Source: a bacterium (GTDB taxonomy: Bacteria; JAJVIF01; JAGGVT01). From it: 8,263 nucleotides of DNA. Within the stretch, counting starts at the first letter, position 1. Each line of letters opens with the position of its first letter. Shown one piece after another: positions 6,898-8,263 of the stretch. The notes below the pieces were generated by a model. That model did no database searches. It saw nothing but the letters and a program-made list of their open reading frames with translations, and was not told where the DNA came from. The translations under genes were made by a program, and so were the position numbers. The stretch is taken from the NCBI GenBank assembly GCA_021157815.1, contig JAGGVT010000162.1, positions 1 through 8,263 of the forward strand. The letters run 5' to 3'.

Positions 6898-7188
6898 CAC
6901 TAGTGTCCGGTTAAGCTATAGACCGATTACCAGGTTGCTGATTAATAGAGAACAAACCGGCATGTTGGTATTTATCAGACATGAATCGTAAGTGAACACC
7001 GAATCGTTCTATCCGTAAAAAGGGGACAGTCCACATAGGCTTCAAATCTGGTATTATCAATTTACCATACTGCAAACCCTCATTTATACTGTATTTATTC
7101 ACATGGTTGGGACAATCCCCTTTTTACTACCATCATATAGCATTTAATGTTTTGTCTGCTTTTGTTCAAATTTAACCGGACAGTAGTG
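6898..7188. mobile_element. 291-bp insertion-sequence relic with 9-bp target duplication
   Basis: The ends CACTAGTGTCCGGTTAA (6898-6914) and TTAACCGGACAGTAGTG (7172-7188) are inverted repeats with one mismatch in 17. Immediately outside them ATCTGATCT occurs as a direct repeat (6889-6897 and 7189-7197), the expected footprint of a transposition that duplicated 9 bp. The interior is too short for a transposase and has no recognisable transposase residues in any frame; the 63-codon minus-strand frame at 6911-7102 crosses the element end and is not credible. Ends of the GTCCGGTTAA kind recall IS4-type elements, and 9 bp is within the range for that family, but this assignment is from memory. It is best read as an internally deleted IS or MITE. 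Confidence 0.85.
7015..7127. repeat. Inverted-repeat element nested in the IS relic
   Basis: GTAAAAAGGGGACAGTCC (7015-7032) pairs with 7110-7127 (GGACAATCCCCTTTTTAC) at 16 of 18 positions. The arms bear the AAAAGGGGACAGTCC signature that is common, from memory, in dispersed palindromes of environmental genomes. It lies wholly inside 6898-7188, so it either inserted into the older element or was carried along by it. No flanking duplication is visible, and no coding potential. Confidence 0.65.
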
Positions 7189-7228
7189 ATCTGATCTATA
7201 TACTTGCAAAGGGGAGGAACAACGCTCT

Positions 7229-7262
7229 CCCTCCCCGCTCGCGGGGAGGGCTGGGGTGGGGG
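7229..7262. repeat. GC-rich dispersed palindrome
   Basis: CCCTCCCCGC (7229-7238) pairs perfectly with GCGGGGAGGG (7241-7250) around a TC centre, followed by CTGGGGTGGGGG (7251-7262). This composition is typical of a GC-rich repeat scattered through many bacterial genomes, and its translation (LPARGEGWGGG) is a familiar spurious-ORF signature. It lies downstream of the minus-strand methyltransferase, but no T-run follows on that strand, so it is not a convincing terminator. Confidence 0.7.
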
Positions 7263-7355
7263 CTTCTTGTTTGCGATGCCTTTCCCGACACGCCCTAACA
7301 TTCGAGGCTCGGTTTTTAAGATTTGGCTTTATGGAAATAATACACCGAATGTAGA

Positions 7356-7374
7356 GGTGGGTTTTAAACCAACC
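7356..7374. repeat. Imperfect palindrome over the methyltransferase stop
   Basis: GGTGGGTTTTAAACCAACC is palindromic apart from one mismatched pair and the central base. The methyltransferase stop codon (7364-7366 on the minus strand) lies at its centre. Sequences of the GGTGGGTTTTAAACC type occur as dispersed repeats, from memory, so insertion of a repeat may have supplied the present stop and last few codons (KGLV). Confidence 0.4.
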
Positions 7375-8077
7375 CCTTCGTTTTTTGTGAAACGAAAACG
7401 TAGCTGTCGAGGATCGCATTCTTCTGGTCAGCGTATTTCGAAAAGTGCGCGGTTGTTTCGAATCCCAACGATTCCAGAGTATCAAAAAGATCAATTCCGA
7501 ATGTTCGATATGCCAGAATTTGCCCACGGATTTTGTCGCCGTGATATTCAGGTGGCAGCAGGTGGGTATCCTTTTTGGTTGATGTGTCAACGCGGACAAT
7601 TGTTGGAATGTGGAAATTGAAAGGAACTGTGAAGATATGATATCCGCCGGGCTTAAGAACACGGGCAACGGATTCAAATCCCCGTTTGTAGTTTCTTACA
7701 TGTTCGAAAATATCCTCGCTGATTACAATATCGAAAGATTCATCATCAAAAGTCAACTCCTCCACGTTCTGGCAGTAGATCCTGTCGCCGATTTCCTTTC
7801 CCGCTTCGATGTCCGGATCAAAAGTAGAGCTGAAAAAGTGAGGATAATCTTTCAAGGTTTTATAGAAGGCATCGCCTGTTTCAAGAACGTAAATTGAGAT
7901 TTCCCTTTCCAATGCCGGGATTTGCGCGATGCATGAAATATCCCTGACAGCATCGCAAATGACGTGTTTCGCGACGTGGCGTTTTCGCGAGGAACTACGG
8001 CAGAAAAAACAGAACATGTTTCCACGGGCGGTTTCCAAATCGGTGCAAAGGAAAAATGGTTCTTTTGCCGCAGACAT
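7364..8077 (-). CDS. Class I SAM methyltransferase, main frame of a split gene
   Basis: The long frame gives 237 residues from ATG 8077, but that ATG has no ribosome site and its first nine residues are unlikely to be native (see 7995-8144). The C-terminal part is a Methyltransf_11-like domain: acidic strand end FDPD (86-89), QNVEELTFDDESFDIVISED (103-122), EH (125-126), RVLKPGGYHIFTVPF (139-153). The glycine-rich SAM motif I is weak (IYVLETGDAF, 62-71), as in the divergent branch that carries an N-terminal zinc knuckle. The knuckle's second half, CFFC (23-26), is here and its first half is in the other frame. Substrate unknown; relatives often sit near glycosyltransferase genes. If repaired, the product would be about 259 residues. 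Transcribed towards the VWA gene, with no operon partner in view. Confidence 0.85.
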   Translation of the reverse strand: MSAAKEPFFLCTDLETARGNMFCFFCRSSSRKRHVAKHVICDAVRDISCIAQIPALEREISIYVLETGDAFYKTLKDYPHFFSSTFDPDIEAGKEIGDRIYCQNVEELTFDDESFDIVISEDIFEHVRNYKRGFESVARVLKPGGYHIFTVPFNFHIPTIVRVDTSTKKDTHLLPPEYHGDKIRGQILAYRTFGIDLFDTLESLGFETTAHFSKYADQKNAILDSYVFVSQKTKGLV

Positions 8078-8144
8078 TGCACGTTCCGAATTTGTGGTTT
8101 AGCATGTTGGCTAAAATGGATTTCAATTCTCTTTTCGATGCCAT
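7995..8144 (-). pseudogene. Frameshifted 5' part of the methyltransferase gene
   Basis: From ATG 8144 a frame of 49 codons reads MASKRELKSILANMLNHKFG then TCNVCGKRTIF before leaving sense and stopping at 7995. It is preceded by GGAG (8155-8152) with 7 nt spacing, the only good start in the region. Its CNVC (residues 22-25) supplies the missing half of a four-Cys knuckle whose other half, CFFC, is in the main methyltransferase frame. Moving by one base in the T5CC run (8050-8056) joins TIF to LCTDLETARG and gives one continuous protein with Cys pairs at 22/25 and 45/48. So the gene has gained one base there: a true inactivating mutation, a homopolymer sequencing error or, less likely, programmed frameshifting. 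Confidence 0.8.
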
Positions 8145-8209
8145 AAAGAATCTCCAACGGGATTTAAAATTGCATCACGTCAGCAAGATTATTATGATTT
8201 AATCCATTT

Positions 8210-8263
8210 TGGAATGTATCATTCTGGAATGTATCATTCTGGAATGTATCATTCTGGAATGTA
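8210..8263. repeat. 15-bp tandem repeat running off the window
   Basis: The unit TGGAATGTATCATTC occurs at 8210-8224, 8225-8239 and 8240-8254 without change, with nine bases of a fourth copy (8255-8263) before the window stops. The bases just before it (AATCCATTT) look like a decayed unit. All frames through it are open because 15 is a multiple of three, but there is no start or ribosome site in view. It lies upstream of the methyltransferase start and may be a variable-number repeat, or reflect a contig end that collapsed in repeats. Confidence 0.85.

Noticed and set aside
6911-7102. 63-codon minus-strand frame inside the IS relic as a transposase remnant
   Set aside because: It runs across the nested repeat and into the terminal inverted repeat, and shows no catalytic DDE context or other transposase motif.
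7204-7620. 138-codon plus-strand frame starting MQRGGTTLSLPARGEGWGGG
   Set aside because: Its start is the translation of the GC-rich dispersed repeat and the rest is antisense to the methyltransferase; no ribosome site or recognisable domain.
7852-8157. 101-codon minus-strand frame starting MEILYGIEKRIEI
   Set aside because: Third frame across the methyltransferase start; it keeps neither the CNVC/CFFC pairs nor the methyltransferase motifs.
8210-8263. CRISPR array
   Set aside because: Units are contiguous 15-bp repeats without spacers; this is a simple tandem repeat.

Overview
The window holds a short stretch of a bacterial chromosome, probably from an uncultured, Gram-negative-type (envelope-bearing) bacterium. 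It has two exported surface or periplasmic proteins with N-terminal signals, one of them a lipoprotein, plus a membrane-anchored M23 peptidase. The gaps are long and crowded with small palindromic and MITE-like repeats. I cannot name the phylum from sequence alone. All assignments are by eye, from motifs and reading frames.

Layout. 1-454: a gap with a truncated copy of a roughly 106-bp palindromic repeat (1-50), a MITE-like element with perfect 24-bp inverted ends (221-302) and a 20-bp-period direct repeat. 455-2897 (+): two overlapping genes, a membrane-anchored LytM/M23 peptidase with all metal and catalytic residues, and a polytopic GT-C-like membrane protein. 3066-4736 (+): a lipoprotein of stacked beta domains, ending in a strong UUCG-loop terminator. 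4737-5156: a repeat-filled gap that includes the full copy of the 106-bp element. 5157-6773 (+): a secreted VWA-domain protein whose MIDAS metal site has been lost, followed by four regular beta repeats; it ends in a GC-rich terminator-like hairpin. 6774-7363: a repeat-filled gap with a 291-bp insertion-sequence relic bounded by 9-bp target duplications, itself containing a second inverted-repeat element. 7364-8144 (-): a SAM-dependent methyltransferase whose N-terminal zinc-knuckle exon-like start lies in another frame, so the gene is split by a one-base frameshift. 8210-8263: a 15-bp tandem repeat running off the end.

How the genes may work together: the peptidase and GT-C genes overlap by 11 bp and are probably co-translated, which suggests a joint cell-envelope role. 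The lipoprotein and the VWA protein each have their own leader, ribosome site and terminator and look like independent units that display beta-sandwich domains outside the cytoplasm. The methyltransferase is transcribed towards them and is unrelated by operon. No phage, CRISPR, toxin-antitoxin or defence genes were seen. The most notable items are the split methyltransferase, the MIDAS-less VWA protein and the nested transposon relic.
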